Below are positions 45,380 to 57,230 of a stretch of 64,000 bases of DNA, in pieces. Location of the stretch: the NCBI GenBank assembly GCA_020284085.1, contig JACEVL010000776.1:1-64000 (forward strand), given 5' to 3'. Under the pieces are notes generated by a model. That model saw only the letters and a program-made list of their open reading frames with translations. It was not told where the DNA came from and did not search any database. A program made the position numbers and the translations under genes. Source of the stretch: Aporrectodea caliginosa. Lineage: Eukaryota; Annelida; Clitellata; Crassiclitellata; Lumbricidae. How positions within the stretch are numbered: the first letter of the stretch is position 1; the number at the start of each line of letters is the position of its first letter.

Positions 45380-45605
45380 CATTCTTATTCTAAATCACTT
45401 TCATTATTTAATTTTTATGGTCAACCAAGCTGACATTCTTGTTCATATTTATGAAAATCACTTTCATTATTTAATTTTTATGGTCAACCAAGCTGGCATT
45501 CTTGTTCAAAAATCACTTTCATTATTCCATTTTATGGTCAAACAGGCTGACATTCTTGTTCTAAAATCACTTTCAATATTTTATTTTTATGGTCAAACAT
45601 GCTGA
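45380..45605. repeat. ~60-bp minisatellite, about 4 units
   Basis: Units contain AAATCACTTTCATTATT and TTTTTATGGTCAACCAAGCT followed by GACATTCTTGTTC. A single diverged unit is at 16450-16500 in module 1. Confidence 0.8.
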
Positions 45606-46620
45606 CGTTGCATCGACACCTCTGCCCGAATAATCGCAGATTGAACGCCATGATGTCTTTGACATAAAGAAATAAGAAAGCAGACATTGAACACTTAGCA
45701 GAAAGACACAGAATGAGAAAAATGTATAACGAGAAAATTGACGCATACCTAGAAAATGCACACGACTTGCACATGATCAAAGTAGTCTGAAACATCTTCA
45801 CGTTCAGCCCATGGTATTACAAACAGAAAGCTCACCGGAACTTAGACACTAACACAGTGGCCAATAGCAACCCAGATAGTGTGGTGCTTCTGTTAAAGTT
45901 ATGCTTGTTTTAATCCAGCTAACCAGTTATATCTGAGTGCTAATACAGCTACCCAGTTAACGTGGTATTTTGTTATTGTGCTGAAAGACCAATTTCTTAA
46001 TGGCAACTGCACAAACCGTGCCATATGTAGTAAATTAAACAAAAGATGAACCGTAAATAGCAATATGAATTCTTGGTTTAAATAAGTAACATTCAACAGA
46101 TACATAAGATTTTCGCCAGCTCTGTCCAACAGATTATGATTTTGTAGTACAACGGGAAACAACCAACTAAGTTCAGGTGTGTTTTGACTACAATGCTACA
46201 GCAGTCAGATTAGCTTAGATTGGACAATGATATAAAATGTGCTATAACTTCTGTGATCATACACTGGATGATATCCAATGGCGTGTTGTTACTTCAATAT
46301 ATAGCATAGATTGATTGCCAAAGTATTTTTGCCTCTCAGAGCGTAGATATGACAATGGTAATACCCCAGTGTTATGACATCTGTGAGCATAGACTAAATG
46401 ATAATACCCAAGTGTTACAATACATATGAGCATTGACTATATATATGATAATACCCAAGTCAAGTGTTATAACACATATGAGCATAGACTGTATGATAAT
46501 ACCCAAGTGAACATAGATGAGCATAACTTGCTTAATACTTAGGCGCCGTTATTTCTGTGCACATCCCAGTCGCATAATCCCTCTGCCATTGGCAACTATA
46601 GCATACTGAATCATGACAGC
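45606..46620. other. Module 3, segment downstream of LicD3
   Basis: Homologous to 17160-18300 and 37440-38420. It contains repeated AGTGTTATGACATCTGTGAG / GAGCATAGACT units (46300-46520), also present in both other modules. Noncoding. Confidence 0.7.
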
Positions 46621-46622
46621 AG

Positions 46623-47546
46623 TTAACACGGAGCACGTGAAGTGATGTTCTTGATGGACCGTTTACCTAACATCAGCGTTTCTCGAACGAACAAAGATCC
46701 ATTTATCTGGTAGGAACGTACGAACGGATACATGTGCGTCAGCCGATCGCATGGAACCGTCAGCGGCTTCGAGATCAGAGGTAACTCCACGAGGTGGCTA
46801 AACTCGCGTGAACGACAGACGCTAATGTTGAAATGTCTTCCGATCACCGCCAGTCCATTACATGGAGCGGACACGAACAGCTCTCCAAACGGCCGACGAT
46901 GGAGAGGGAAGATGTGCCGCTTCAGCCAGAGTTCAGTGTGACTGTAAATGGGCGACGCGTTCCAGATGTGTGTTTCGTTCTCACGATAGAAGAACAGATC
47001 TATGTAGGGCGTTCGATATTGGCCGTGGAACACATATCGTCCGCGTGTCGGGTAGAACTTCCATTGAAAAGTGAAATAGTCGCTACCCGTTATGTGCAGC
47101 GCGTAGTCGGGGTCCAGCTTCGACAGCACCTCCGTTATACGCGGCTTGTCCCTGGCTTTCATGATAATATCCACGTGGTCGTCCCATGGGATGCGGTTGT
47201 GGTGTCGCAGGGACCCGATCAACGTTCCCCCGTAGATGAAGTACGTCAGGTTGGCCGCCTTTACGGCCTCGATGAACACGCGGAACGTCCGATCGAGGAG
47301 GTCCTTGTCATGCGGGGTGAGCGAGGAGAGGAAGTAGGCCTCGAGGGGTGAGTTGAAGTGGGTGTTGAGGACGTAGAAGAGGAAGTTGAGGATGAGGACG
47401 AAGCAGTTGAGGACGAAGAGACTGCGCAGGTTGACCCCTCGCATCGCGTTCCGCAACAGCATCTTCAGCGACGATAGGAACATCGCTCCTGCGCTGCAGA
47501 CCACGAAACGAATCGGTCCAAGGGCACTCCTAAACGAAAACGACAT
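46623..47546 (-). CDS. LicD-family phosphotransferase-like protein, copy 3 (DxD altered)
   Basis: The intact 307-residue type II membrane protein has a hydrophobic segment at about 42-60, then GGTLIGSLRHHNRIPW and YIDLFFY as in copy 1. In the catalytic signature DDDVD is changed to DDHVD: His124 replaces the Asp that is residue 126 in copy 1. The change is a single base at 47177. By comparison with FKRP-type DxD motifs this is the second metal-binding Asp, so catalysis may be lost or altered. The ORF is otherwise open with no stop or frameshift, and the stem is two residues shorter. Possible outcomes are a pseudoenzyme, a changed metal preference or early decay. The putative donor TTAG|GTAAAC is retained. 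Confidence 0.88.
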   Translation of the reverse strand: MSFSFRSALGPIRFVVCSAGAMFLSSLKMLLRNAMRGVNLRSLFVLNCFVLILNFLFYVLNTHFNSPLEAYFLSSLTPHDKDLLDRTFRVFIEAVKAANLTYFIYGGTLIGSLRHHNRIPWDDHVDIIMKARDKPRITEVLSKLDPDYALHITGSDYFTFQWKFYPTRGRYVFHGQYRTPYIDLFFYRENETHIWNASPIYSHTELWLKRHIFPLHRRPFGELFVSAPCNGLAVIGRHFNISVCRSREFSHLVELPLISKPLTVPCDRLTHMYPFVRSYQINGSLFVRETLMLGKRSIKNITSRAPC

Positions 47547-47576
47547 CAGTGTTCAAAGAACAGTCCTGAAACAACG

Positions 47577-48200
47577 ATGAATCGGACGTTCAAACGACTC
47601 TCTCCTCATCCTTATCATCAGCATCATCATCGTCTGACAGCGCATCCGAACAAAACGCTCGACGTCCTTCCTTCACATAGATGTGCTTTTTTGATCTCGA
47701 CCGCCAATCCACACCGAAGTCCTTTCGATCTAATGTATGTATGTATGAGCACTTGTTATAGCGCCCCTTCAATATTTCTACTTAAAGGCGCTCCCGACTA
47801 CAGCACGGACAGAATCGGAGGTTCACGCCGAAGCGCATGAGCAACTGCGGTTTGAGGGTGTCGATTGGGTGGTATATTGTGCAAGGAGAACATTACACCA
47901 CCGGCCCCACAATGGTACAGACTTTCCGCAAACGGTTTGATGTCGATTGGTTGGTAGATTGTGCGAGTTGGCTATAGTTAGTTTACGGGTATACTATACT
48001 GGTTCTCGTCAGCTAATTAACCTAATCATAAATTTATCGTTTTACACTCCTTTTTAACATAGGCGTCTATCCATATACATGTGGAACATTGGGATATAGC
48101 ATATATCCCAAATATTGTGGTTGGGAACGCGCTTGGTTACGTCCCCAATATTTCCATTTTCCTTAATTTTCGGAATACATAAGCTATTAAAATAAAAACA
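47577..48200. other. LicD3 5' flank
   Basis: 47577-47735 matches the 5' flanks of copies 1 and 2 (GACCGCCAATCCACACCGAA). A short GTAT run and SINE C follow, then 47940-48010 matching 20225-20310. No gene. Confidence 0.55.
47750..47910 (-). mobile_element. tRNA-derived SINE (family C), degraded
   Basis: Tail AGCACTTGTTATAGCGCCCC with AAAGGCGCTCCCGACTACAG, then CGCCGAAGCGCATGAGCAAC and ACACCACCGGCCCCA. The B-box region is diverged. Confidence 0.75.
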
Positions 48201-49130
48201 ATAGGCCTAATAATAAGACCTATGTAATGACGTGGCATCAACTCCTATCCGCAAAATTTGAGTAAGTCCGACAACTTCGAAACTATAGAAAAGATCGTTG
48301 GAATGAAAAATGTGCTGCGTTTTAACCCAAAAATCGACGTTTGTAAAGAAGGTCTGAGACCACCATTGCAGTCCTCCCCCATGTTCAAAACGGATCAACG
48401 CCTCCCCAGTTTAGATCGCGAACGGATTGAAGTTATTGAGGGTCATTACAAAGATGATTAGCGTCGCCCTCATCCTTTATCCTTTATCCCCTTGGTACCA
48501 GCATCACATTAGTACGGACTACGGAAGTTGTGGAGTTATCGTGTATACGGAGGAGGTGGTAGAAGAAAAACCACCAACTAAAGGAGGTTGACTGCCTCCA
48601 TCGCGAATCGAAGCCTCGTTAACGGCCTTCATTGCCACAAACCACGGTAAAACAACGTCCGTTCAGTACCTACGTATATACCCACTCTGCGGGAACTATA
48701 ATAAGCCATACATGTACTTTTTCTATAGCGATCGTATGGCCTCGACCCTGCTGGTTTTTCAATTATTTATCCGCGGGGGGGTAGTGTGACTAGCGTCCCT
48801 TCACACAGGGACGTAACTTGGGAAGTACCAATTTTACAACCTAACGGTTGTACACTGATATAACTTAAATACATTATTATATAACTATTATTCTTATTCT
48901 GGTAATGCACGTGTTTACATACTTATGCAGCAATTAGCAGACCTGCACTCATTTTATCTGTCTTATTGTTTGACGGTCTCTTTAGCCTAAGCTGTTTGTT
49001 TGTCTCTTTATATCTACATATGCAAAGATACACAGAAACATATCAATACTTGGAGAAGCACAATTGCAAGTAGACGTATCCTACTGAATACTAATGGCAT
49101 AATTTAACGTGTAACTGTGTAAGAAAAGTT
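48200..49130. other. Module 3, middle segment
   Basis: Matches 30800-31140 and 32100-32600 of module 1 in order. Includes a reversed family A fragment (48455-48500). Noncoding. Confidence 0.65.
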
Positions 49131-51600
49131 TTTGTACGGTACCCCTGTACCAAAATAGGAGTGCGGGTTCCGCCCATAAAATACGCCTTTGAGGCTTTGA
49201 TGGCACAATATATAATGTGATGACGTAAGGCTGCATTAGGCTACTAAGAAAAGCCAATCCTTTTGCTAATAAGAAGAGGAGTTTCCAAATAAACCATACA
49301 CAACACCAGTGTATATCATTTGCGTATACGCTTATATGCTCAGAACGCATGAAATCATGTCATATGGCGGTCCTCAATGGCGATTTAAGATACGTAGCCA
49401 AGTGCTCAGGATGAGAAGTCACCGAGTTAACCTTCCGGGCGGTAATTATCCATACACGTAAAACGAGCGTGAGTGTGGGGTATGTTTAGCAGTTTAACTG
49501 CCACTGAGGCAGCGTGTCAGCTGCCATTAAGGGTATTTACTTTCAGACTGTTGATACAAGATCCTTCCACTCAAACTTGCTGTTGATATAGGCCTTTTAC
49601 GCCTAACATAGGCAGCAAGCGTGCCAGATTATTTAGGCCACGATACTATTTGCATGAGTAATCCTATGGCATGATTGACATGTTTTTGTATAATTGATTT
49701 TCTGGTTTAATAAGGCTGTCACTGTCCGTCTCATATTATCCCAACCACACTGGACTACGTATTTAAATGTTATTCCACGATATTTAGTGGCTAACGGTTT
49801 CGTAATCTAAAGTACGGCGGGGTCAACTTTACCTACCCTGGAAATACCATTCGTTTGCCATAAATTATCTGAAGAATCAAGTTTGGAAAAAATTCTAGAA
49901 GATAGGGCCTACGTTATAAAACTGCTGGCGATCGGTGCGAACCTAATTCCTCTGATGGGCTAACAACTTGGTCAAAATTAACGTCAACCGCCTCGGTCGT
50001 AATTCAAATTTTCAATTACTCCTGTGGCCTTCGAAATGAGGTAAAGCCAACATCCAGAGAAGCCGATCGTCTGTCATCTGTTTGTTGTTACAAATGCGCA
50101 ATTACTCCTCTGGCCTCCCAAGACAGGCAAAGCCGCAAAGCCAACTAGAATAAACCAGATCGTATACCGGAAACTACAGGCCCGTTACTCAGTCGGTTCG
50201 GGACAGAGATTGCCCGCCCATGCAATGGCCGACGGAATTCAGCAGAATTTCCATGATGCATGGAAACGTAGGCTTCTACTTTAGAAGTGCACCTTCCACG
50301 TTGCAAAATTGGTGAATAGGACGTAGGTCTGTTTAGTTGAGTCAACAATAGAATGCGAAATCAAATGCAATATACTTTACGACTGTAACTTTATATGAAC
50401 GTTCAAATAACATCATGGGCTCGTATTTTATATTGTCGTTTACATAACAGGCTGTCACGTGTGTAGGCTATACGGCCTTCAAAATTGGAGCACCCCAGCA
50501 CAGATTATTCAAATGAACCATCCGATAAATGGGTCAGTTGAGTCTATGTTCATCGTGCTCTGAGCCGACCTCTCCTTTTCTAATTCCGACTCGGGAACCC
50601 TCCCATTTTCGAGCCCTGCAAACCCACGATAACGCTATACTGCACAGCAAACTGCCATTTGCTCAAGTATAGGAAACGGCTTATTTTAAACCCTTCTGAA
50701 ACTCGACCCCAAACTGTTCGCATCAATAACTGGGTAGCCAAAGCTTTCTCATGAAATACTTAAGACTCACTGTATCAGTCTGTATGTTGGCCACAGCTTA
50801 AAACTCAAGACATCTTGAATTGGAAATTTCCATGGCGCATAAACAGAATTCCCTCCCTGCCTTAGACTCTCTTACGTCTGTCTTCTGCCACTTTGCAGAG
50901 TTTGTCAGAACGCTGGCCACTGGGCTCAACTTTGAAATATTACTGCTTTAAAATTTTCTAGATTACGATAATAAACTTATTGCGTTATCGCATAAAATAA
51001 GCCTTTCCTAGTTTGTTTCTCACGGTGCAACCACATCGTAACATTCCGTTACGTTAAATGTAATCGATTTTATATATATAGCGACCGCATAATTATGGCC
51101 TCCACCCTGCTAATTTTTCAATGAATTGATCGGGTGAGATCCTTCACTACTGCTTGCCCGTTTGAATAGGCGCCATGTCATTTTAGGTCCCCGTGCACGG
51201 ACCGTACTAACGTGAGACTTAAATCTCTTAAATACGTCGGCACTCGGCACCTTCGGGAAGCGAACCGCGATCCTCACGCTCTCTTACACACAGACGCGTG
51301 AGACGCAGCTTACTCTCTTACCGATGTAGGTAACTCGGCCAGTAACAGCAACTTCAATTAGGCACTGGTGTTAACACGAACCATCCAGAGGTTTAGAGGT
51401 CTGAAGAAATACATTCTAATCGTTTACGTTCACCCAGGTCATATGATTACAATTTTTTCAACTCGTACACTTTGGAGTTATCATGGCAAGTGTAGCCGGG
51501 TGGAGCAGAAAATAATTAGAGAGCAAAATCAGTAGACTATCAGTTAATTTTGTAAAGTGTCCAGGATGGCAAATGATGGCAAACAACCAAGCACTTGTCG
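49130..51600. other. Module 3, terminal segment
   Basis: Matches 35040-36560 and 41660-44500. There is no ORF conserved among the three. 51080-51190 holds the GCGACCGCATAATTATGGCC repeat. Confidence 0.65.
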
Positions 51601-51861
51601 TCTAATGCAATTGCACTTTTATCTGGTTTATGGCTCTACCGTTCCAGATGCTTCACCTTATATAATATCTAAGCCCCTGGGGGAATGAAGTACCTCAGGG
51701 CAAAAAAAAATATTATTATACTTGAAACGGCATTACGTGCCTGAATAAAATAACGATAATTAGCAACAATTAATAATAATAACACTAATAATAATAATAA
51801 ATAATAATACTAATGCTTTTCCCGTTCCTGTGGCTCATTTCGGTCTCGGATCAAGACTTAC

Positions 51862-51976
51862 CTTTTTAGCTGCCTTATTGACTCTATAGCCTCTCTCCGT
51901 CCCTGTCTCAGGGTGCTGAACCTTACTGGGTACTGGCTTGATCACGGCTTGGTCTTCGTGTCCTGTCTGCTGGTGC
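51862..51976 (-). other. Possible orphan exon
   Basis: Minus strand: TTTTATTATTGTTAG acceptor, a 115-bp open segment coding HQQTGHEDQAVIKPVPSKV, then a piece ending VNKAAKK, then the strong donor AAG|GTAAGT. The peptide is not recognised and no neighbouring exon was found. May be chance or a noncoding exon. Confidence 0.25.
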
Positions 51977-52069
51977 CTAACAATAATAAAACATGTAATC
52001 AATGGTATACAACCATCACCATCATCAGTTCCTGACACCAGCCATTTGGCGGTGATGTGTAAGAATAAA

Positions 52070-52240
52070 TTATCTCCATTGTCCTCGGCCATTTGTCAAG
52101 TCCACTGCTCCCCTAAGTGTTAGTCCAAGTGACGTCATGTCCTCATTTAAGTTTTCTTTCCATCGTAGTCTTGGTCTGCCTTTGTTTCTTTCTCCTTGGA
52201 ATCTGCCTAGAATAGAATAGAATCTTCGTTGATTCATTAG
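52070..52240 (-). pseudogene. LINE (RTE/L1-like) C-terminal fragment
   Basis: RFQGERNKGRPRLRWKENL and NEDMTSLGLTLRGAVDLTNG followed by RGQWR and a stop match the GRPxxRWxDxxxEDM...DRxxWR tail of RTE/L1-like LINE proteins. A hAT MITE cuts it at 52242. Confidence 0.7.
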
Positions 52241-52242
52241 CA

Positions 52243-52605
52243 TAGGGGTCTCCAAAGTACGGCCCGCGGGCCACATCCGGCCCACCAAGGCCTTTAATCT
52301 GGCCCGCAGAACTCTTCTTGAAGAAACAAACAAAACTGGGAAAATTGAAAATTTTAACTGCGCTGCACTCTGACATGCATATTACCAAAATCCATGTCGC
52401 TGTTTGCACACTAATAAGGACTAAACGAGAAACCATCTTAATTGTTATTGATATCTGCATTGAAATTCTGCACTGCATCAGACCTCAGGAATAAATATTC
52501 TGTTTAAAGTTATTCATTCGCGGTTTTTTCTTCGGAGTTTTTGCCCGTGGAGCTTTAGAAAGTCAGTAATGTGGCCCGCCTGCTGGAAAACTTTGGAGAC
52601 CCCTG
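52243..52605. mobile_element. 363-bp hAT-like MITE, TSD CATTAGCA
   Basis: Ends TAGGGGTCTCCAAAGTACGG and, reversed, CAGGGGTCTCCAAAGTTTTC, followed by GGCCCGC-rich subterminal repeats. CATTAGCA at 52235-52242 and 52606-52613 is an exact 8-bp duplication. The termini resemble those of 23982-24880. Confidence 0.92.
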
Positions 52606-52909
52606 CATTAGCACATTGTCAGAACGCAATGTAGTGCATTGTGTGGGAATCGGTCAAATGGCAGTCCCTGTACAACAGTGTACATGTCCAAACCACTGGA
52701 GTCCGTTGAAAACGACTTTGTCTAGCAGAGTTGTTTGGATACCTAATGATTTTCTTATGTCAATGTTTCTTATGCACAGAGTAAATAAGTGAATATTACA
52801 CAGCATGATACAAAGGACATTTGATAATGTCCCATTGAAAAGTTCTGTACATATTGAAGCTCAGAGCAACTGGAAACATTAAGAACAATATTATGAATAT
52901 CCTGCATCT

Positions 52910-53560
52910 TTCTCGGGTGGCCCTCCCTCTCCCTCTTCGCCTGATCTTCCCATAGACAGTGTACTCACTCACTTACTTTGCAGTTATAATAGCTGAGTTA
53001 GCTAGGAGCACAAGTGGAGCTGGAATCTTGAAACTGATAATGCATAATAACAACATCATGGTACCAGTGTATTTTAGCGTATTATTATTCGCCCATTGTA
53101 GCATTATTATTTTTTAGCAATCCAACTTCTAGTTTGGCGAGAATCCTTTTCATCATCAGCTTTTATTTAGGCAAGAATTCGTTTCATCAATCCAGCTTCT
53201 ATTTAAGCAGGAATTATTTTTCATCAATACAATGTCTCTTTAATTAAGAATTATTTGTCATCAATCCGGCTTCTATTTAATTAAGAATTATTTGTCATCA
53301 ATCAGGCTTCTATTTACGCAAGATTCTTTTCATCAATCCCACTTCTATTTAAGGAAAAATTATTTTCATCATCCGACTTCTATTTAGCACGAATTCTTTT
53401 CGTCAATCCAACTGTATTCGACCAAGGCGAATAATTAAATACGCTAAAATACACCTTAGTTATTATACACTATCATTAGATCTGCCATCGGAGGGATCTG
53501 CACCACCACCATCCCCCTTCGCCTGACCGCCCAGCACCCTAACCGCTAGACTATCGCGCA
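52910..53560 (-). mobile_element. SINE D copy split by another element
   Basis: The left part, 52910-53040 (CGCCTGATCTTCCCATAGAC, ATAATAGCTGAGTTAGCTAG), and the right part, 53470-53560 (GATCTGCCATCGGAGG, CCCTAACCGCTAGACTATCG), are the two ends of a family D SINE. 53067-53456 is inserted between them. Confidence 0.65.
53067..53456. mobile_element. TIR element with ~38-bp minisatellite core
   Basis: Ends GTGTATTTTAGCGTATTATT and, reversed, GTGTATTTTAGCGTATTTAA, both leading to ATTCGCC. The core has about nine TCATCAATCCAACTTCTATT units. The same unit type, reversed, forms the cores at 27900 and 31680. Confidence 0.75.
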
Positions 53561-53884
53561 TCCCCTCTCTCGGTAAAGGCTGCGTAAATTCTGAACAGTC
53601 GGCGAAACTCATTCAATTCATTTTAAATCCGTTTTTAAACTGTAATTTTTCGTCCATCTGACATCGGAATATGTTTCTGATTATTAGACTTTAAAAATTC
53701 TACGCTTACCAACTGAACACACAACGCACAAAGCCAAAAAAGCAAAAATTTAAAAAAATGTAAAAATCGAAATAAGAGAACTCGCCGCCTAATGCTCGCA
53801 GTCGCCGCCGTCTGCGCGAAGGGCTATTCCAGAAGTTTATTTTATTATTATTATTGTGGTTATTTAGCGCCACTCCTAGGCCTA

Positions 53885-54069
<185 letters not shown>

Positions 54070-54215
54070 TTCTATATTTTATTCAGCGTCACTATATAGT
54101 AACAAATGCCGGTGCTGAGCACTAGCTGTGCGTAAATGGTCCAACGCATTGGGCCTAACCGTTTGAGGGAGGTTCTAATTCAAACACTGCTTTACAAGAT
54201 AGCACTCAAACAAAT

Positions 54216-54325
54216 CGAACTCCGCCATTGATTGTAGGCCTACTCTGCGCCTGTGCCAAGCCTGGATGAAGGAGGAGGGCGACGCTAATGGTCTTTGTTA
54301 CCACAGTAGTCGTTAAACAGAAAAA
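54216..54325 (+). mobile_element. Retroposon family A
   Basis: Starts AACTCCGCCATTG, core CTGTGCCAAGCCTGGATGAA, GGAGGAGGGCGACGCTAATG, end AGTCGTTAAACAG. The copy has a TAGGCCTA inside its first third. Confidence 0.8.
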
Positions 54326-54329
54326 CCAC

Positions 54330-55145
54330 CACCATCAAACAAATCGTCAACCGTGACCTTACTTTCATCGGAAGCCGCGGTTACTCGGGGCGCGGTGGTG
54401 TAGGGGTATGTTCGGTGCGAGGGGTGTTCCAGCGCGTCCATGGAACAGGGCGAAACTCACGAGGGGGCGCAAATTTTGGGACGGAATTATTTAATTGATT
54501 AACCTAATAACTTTATCTTTAAATATGAAATTTCCATCACAAATGAAATAAATGTGATAAAATTTAATTACAATAGAAACACATGTAGGCTACACACTTC
54601 GTTTCTTTTAAAAGACAAAGTTCTGTAGGCCTATTATATTCGAGATAAGAAATTTGGTCGTTATTGGTTAAGTTGATTTTTGAGGGCGGGGCGCTAGATT
54701 TACACTTGGCACAGGGCGGAATTAGAGCCTGCTACATCCCTGACTAGACCTCTTACAATAGGCTATATACACCCATCCCAGCACGTAGGCTACTTTGACT
54801 ACTTTCACCCGGTCACAACTGGTATCATTTCGTCTCATCTCGTACGTTCAAACCCTCCCGTTGCCTTCATCTGGCATACGGTTTCATTTACAGTTTATCC
54901 AACGCAGGTTTAAAGTTGGCCTAGAATATAAGATTTATCTTATGAACGATTACGTGTTGGGAAGCAAAGCAGGCTCAAAGGCACCCGCACACCCCCGCCC
55001 CCTCGCGATCGCATACGCCCTTGATTATCACATGGCATGATATCCGGACCCAAGAGGCGTGAGAGCGAACAGAAGATCCGTGAGAAGAGACCTGATGGAA
55101 TATTCAATAATATTCAATCCTTTAACACTTTACATATGCCGTTAG
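54330..55145. other. Intergenic with a SINE C head
   Basis: GGGGCGCGGTGGTGTAGGGG at 54388-54408 is a truncated family C head. A GGCGCAAATTTTGGG...GGGCGGGGCGC stretch (54460-54730) looks like a decayed transposon. No gene. Confidence 0.45.
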
Positions 55146-55429
55146 CCTAAGGCCATAGGCGTAGGAGGCGGGGGGTCAGAGGGGGCAAATGCCCCCCCAA
55201 ATTTCGGGCGTTCCTGTTTTTCGGGCAAGAAGTGCCAGGGAAAATGCTGAACAAACAATTATAAGTTCAGCAATCATTAGCACCCAGCGCGATCTGCCAG
55301 CTCCAACTTGCCCGAATCTGAATACTTAACTACTAGCTCGCAAACAACCATAACGTTTACAGCTTTATTCATTGGTGTAGGCTACTGAATAATTAGCTAG
55401 TCACTTTAGCATCCAACATGTTGGTGTGG

Positions 55430-55718
55430 GTGCGCCCCGAATCTTCGAAACCGGAATCCCCGAAACGAATTTCGGCCGGATCCCCGAAATTGATTTTCTA
55501 AGTCCGACCCGAATATAATTAGGCCTAACAAATAAACATGTGACTATCGATGTACATCAATGTCATCAAGGTTATCCTAGGTCTATGTCATGTTTACAAT
55601 TGAAACTGTGAATAGCTCTCGGGAGTTCGGCCGCTTTCTTGTAAACTGTTTTCGGGAAATCGGGCTTTTGTGTATTTTCAGCGTTTTCGGGTTTCGGGGA
55701 TTCGGGTTGACCCCTGTT
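55430..55718. mobile_element. Nested GGGTGCGCCCCGAATC element
   Basis: The left CGCCCCGAATCTTCGAAACC and the reversed right CAACCCGAATCCCCGAAACC are imperfect inverted repeats. Possible duplication TTGGTGTG/TTGGCTCG (6 of 8). Confidence 0.55.
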
Positions 55719-55908
55719 GGCTCGGTATCGACTTAAGAAAAGAATCAAATTCAAGTTGCGCACTCCACTTTTCAGCGTGCAATTCCGAAAGTATGTTGAG
55801 TGCAGAAATTTCAGATCGTTCCAATGATCGTTCAGATAGTTTGAGAACGATCGTTCAGTGGACTTCGGAGGATGAAAACATAATCTGCAAAGCACCATAG
55901 GTAGGATA

Positions 55909-56410
55909 GTAGAAATTCACGGCAAAAAAGTTCCAAATTCACGGTAGCATTTTGTAAAACGGGCGAAAATCACAGCAAATTCAGGGCATGAAATAGGCTT
56001 AACGCATTTTTGCTAAGATTCGACCAAGCAATCACGTAAATAAGAAAGAAACGAAAGCGCCTGTATTAATGTCAGTGTGTACAAACGTCCTGCTTCAATT
56101 CCTTCAAATCATGCCTGTATCTACCAAGATCTAATCGATGTAGGCCTAATCATATTCATAACATATATATCAAAGCAGCGACGCGCTGTTGCTGTGTATT
56201 GTAACGCTAAATGTCAGTCAAAGTTTGGCACAAAGGCTATAGTTTCTCCAATTTTCGACACAGGTAGCGCCAAGTTCTCGTATGTAAAGTTGCGACGCAA
56301 ATGTCACAACTTTTTCCGAAAATTACGGCAATTCACGGTATTTGGGGAAATTCACGGCAATTACCGAAAATCACGGACTTCACGGCTTCCATGACTTCGT
56401 GAATTTCTAC
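55909..56410. mobile_element. Nested element, TSD TA, with TTCACGG motifs
   Basis: Ends GTAGAAATTCACG and CGTGAATTTCTAC are 13-bp perfect inverted repeats between TA dinucleotides (55907-55908, 56411-56412), as in Tc1/mariner-type elements. AAATTCACGG-type motifs recur inside both arms. Confidence 0.75.
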
Positions 56411-56862
56411 TAGGCCTATTCCTAACCATGAGGCAAGATAGGCTCAATGATCGTTTGATTATCAGCATTGAACGAGCAGCTACAACTGGAGTCAACAGAC
56501 TCCAGATGAACGACATTATTGAGACTTGTTAGACGCGAGAACAGAAACTCTTTCGTGTTCTAGAGAGACGTGAGCGACTATAAATGCAAGACACCAATTA
56601 TTCGGGATTTATATTTTTCGGGCAAAAATAAAATCTTGCCCCCCTACCACTGAAATTCGCCCTACGCCTATGCCTAAGGCTGTTATTTTTCGGGGGTGCT
56701 CCTATAGGCCTATAATACGTAAGATCCCTTGATGTCTGAGCTCCGAGGAAATAAAATATTGTTGTTCTTGTCGTTGTTGTTGTTATTGTTAATGTCAAAA
56801 GAACTGCAACTTCTGTCTTCGTAAAGCCAACAAACTGATCAACAGCCTAAAGAAATTATTTC

Positions 56863-56864
56863 AT

Positions 56865-56947
<83 letters not shown>

Positions 56948-56958
56948 CCACCACCACC

Positions 56959-57019
<61 letters not shown>

Positions 57020-57027
57020 CCACCACC

Positions 57028-57061
<34 letters not shown>

Positions 57062-57180
57062 TCACCACCACCACCATCGTCGTCGTCATTATCATCGTCG
57101 TAATCATCATTATCATTATCGTCATCATCGTCATCATCATCATAATCGTCGTCGTCGTCATCGTCGTTATAATCGAAACC
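56863..57180. repeat. (CAT)n/(CAC)n/(CGT)n compound microsatellite
   Basis: Alternating blocks of CAT and CAC triplets passing into CGT/CAT mixtures. Confidence 0.97.
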
Positions 57181-57230
57181 GTCATTAGGCTATTGTTGTT
57201 GTTGCTATCATTATTATTGTTTAAAAATTC

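Larger units (their letters stand above)
55154..56672. mobile_element. hAT-like element, TSD CCTAAGGC, with nested insertions
   Basis: Ends CATAGGCGTAGG and CCTACGCCTATG are 12-bp perfect inverted repeats. CCTAAGGC at 55146-55153 and 56673-56680 is the duplication. Subterminal TTTTTCGGGCAAGAA and TTTTTCGGGCAAAAA occur at opposite ends. Two smaller elements lie inside. Confidence 0.87.

Noticed and set aside
46833..47351. 172-codon ORF antisense to LicD3, and similar antisense ORFs over copies 1 and 2
   Set aside because: They overlap a clearly conserved LicD domain on the other strand and show no domain of their own. They are shadows of its codon use.
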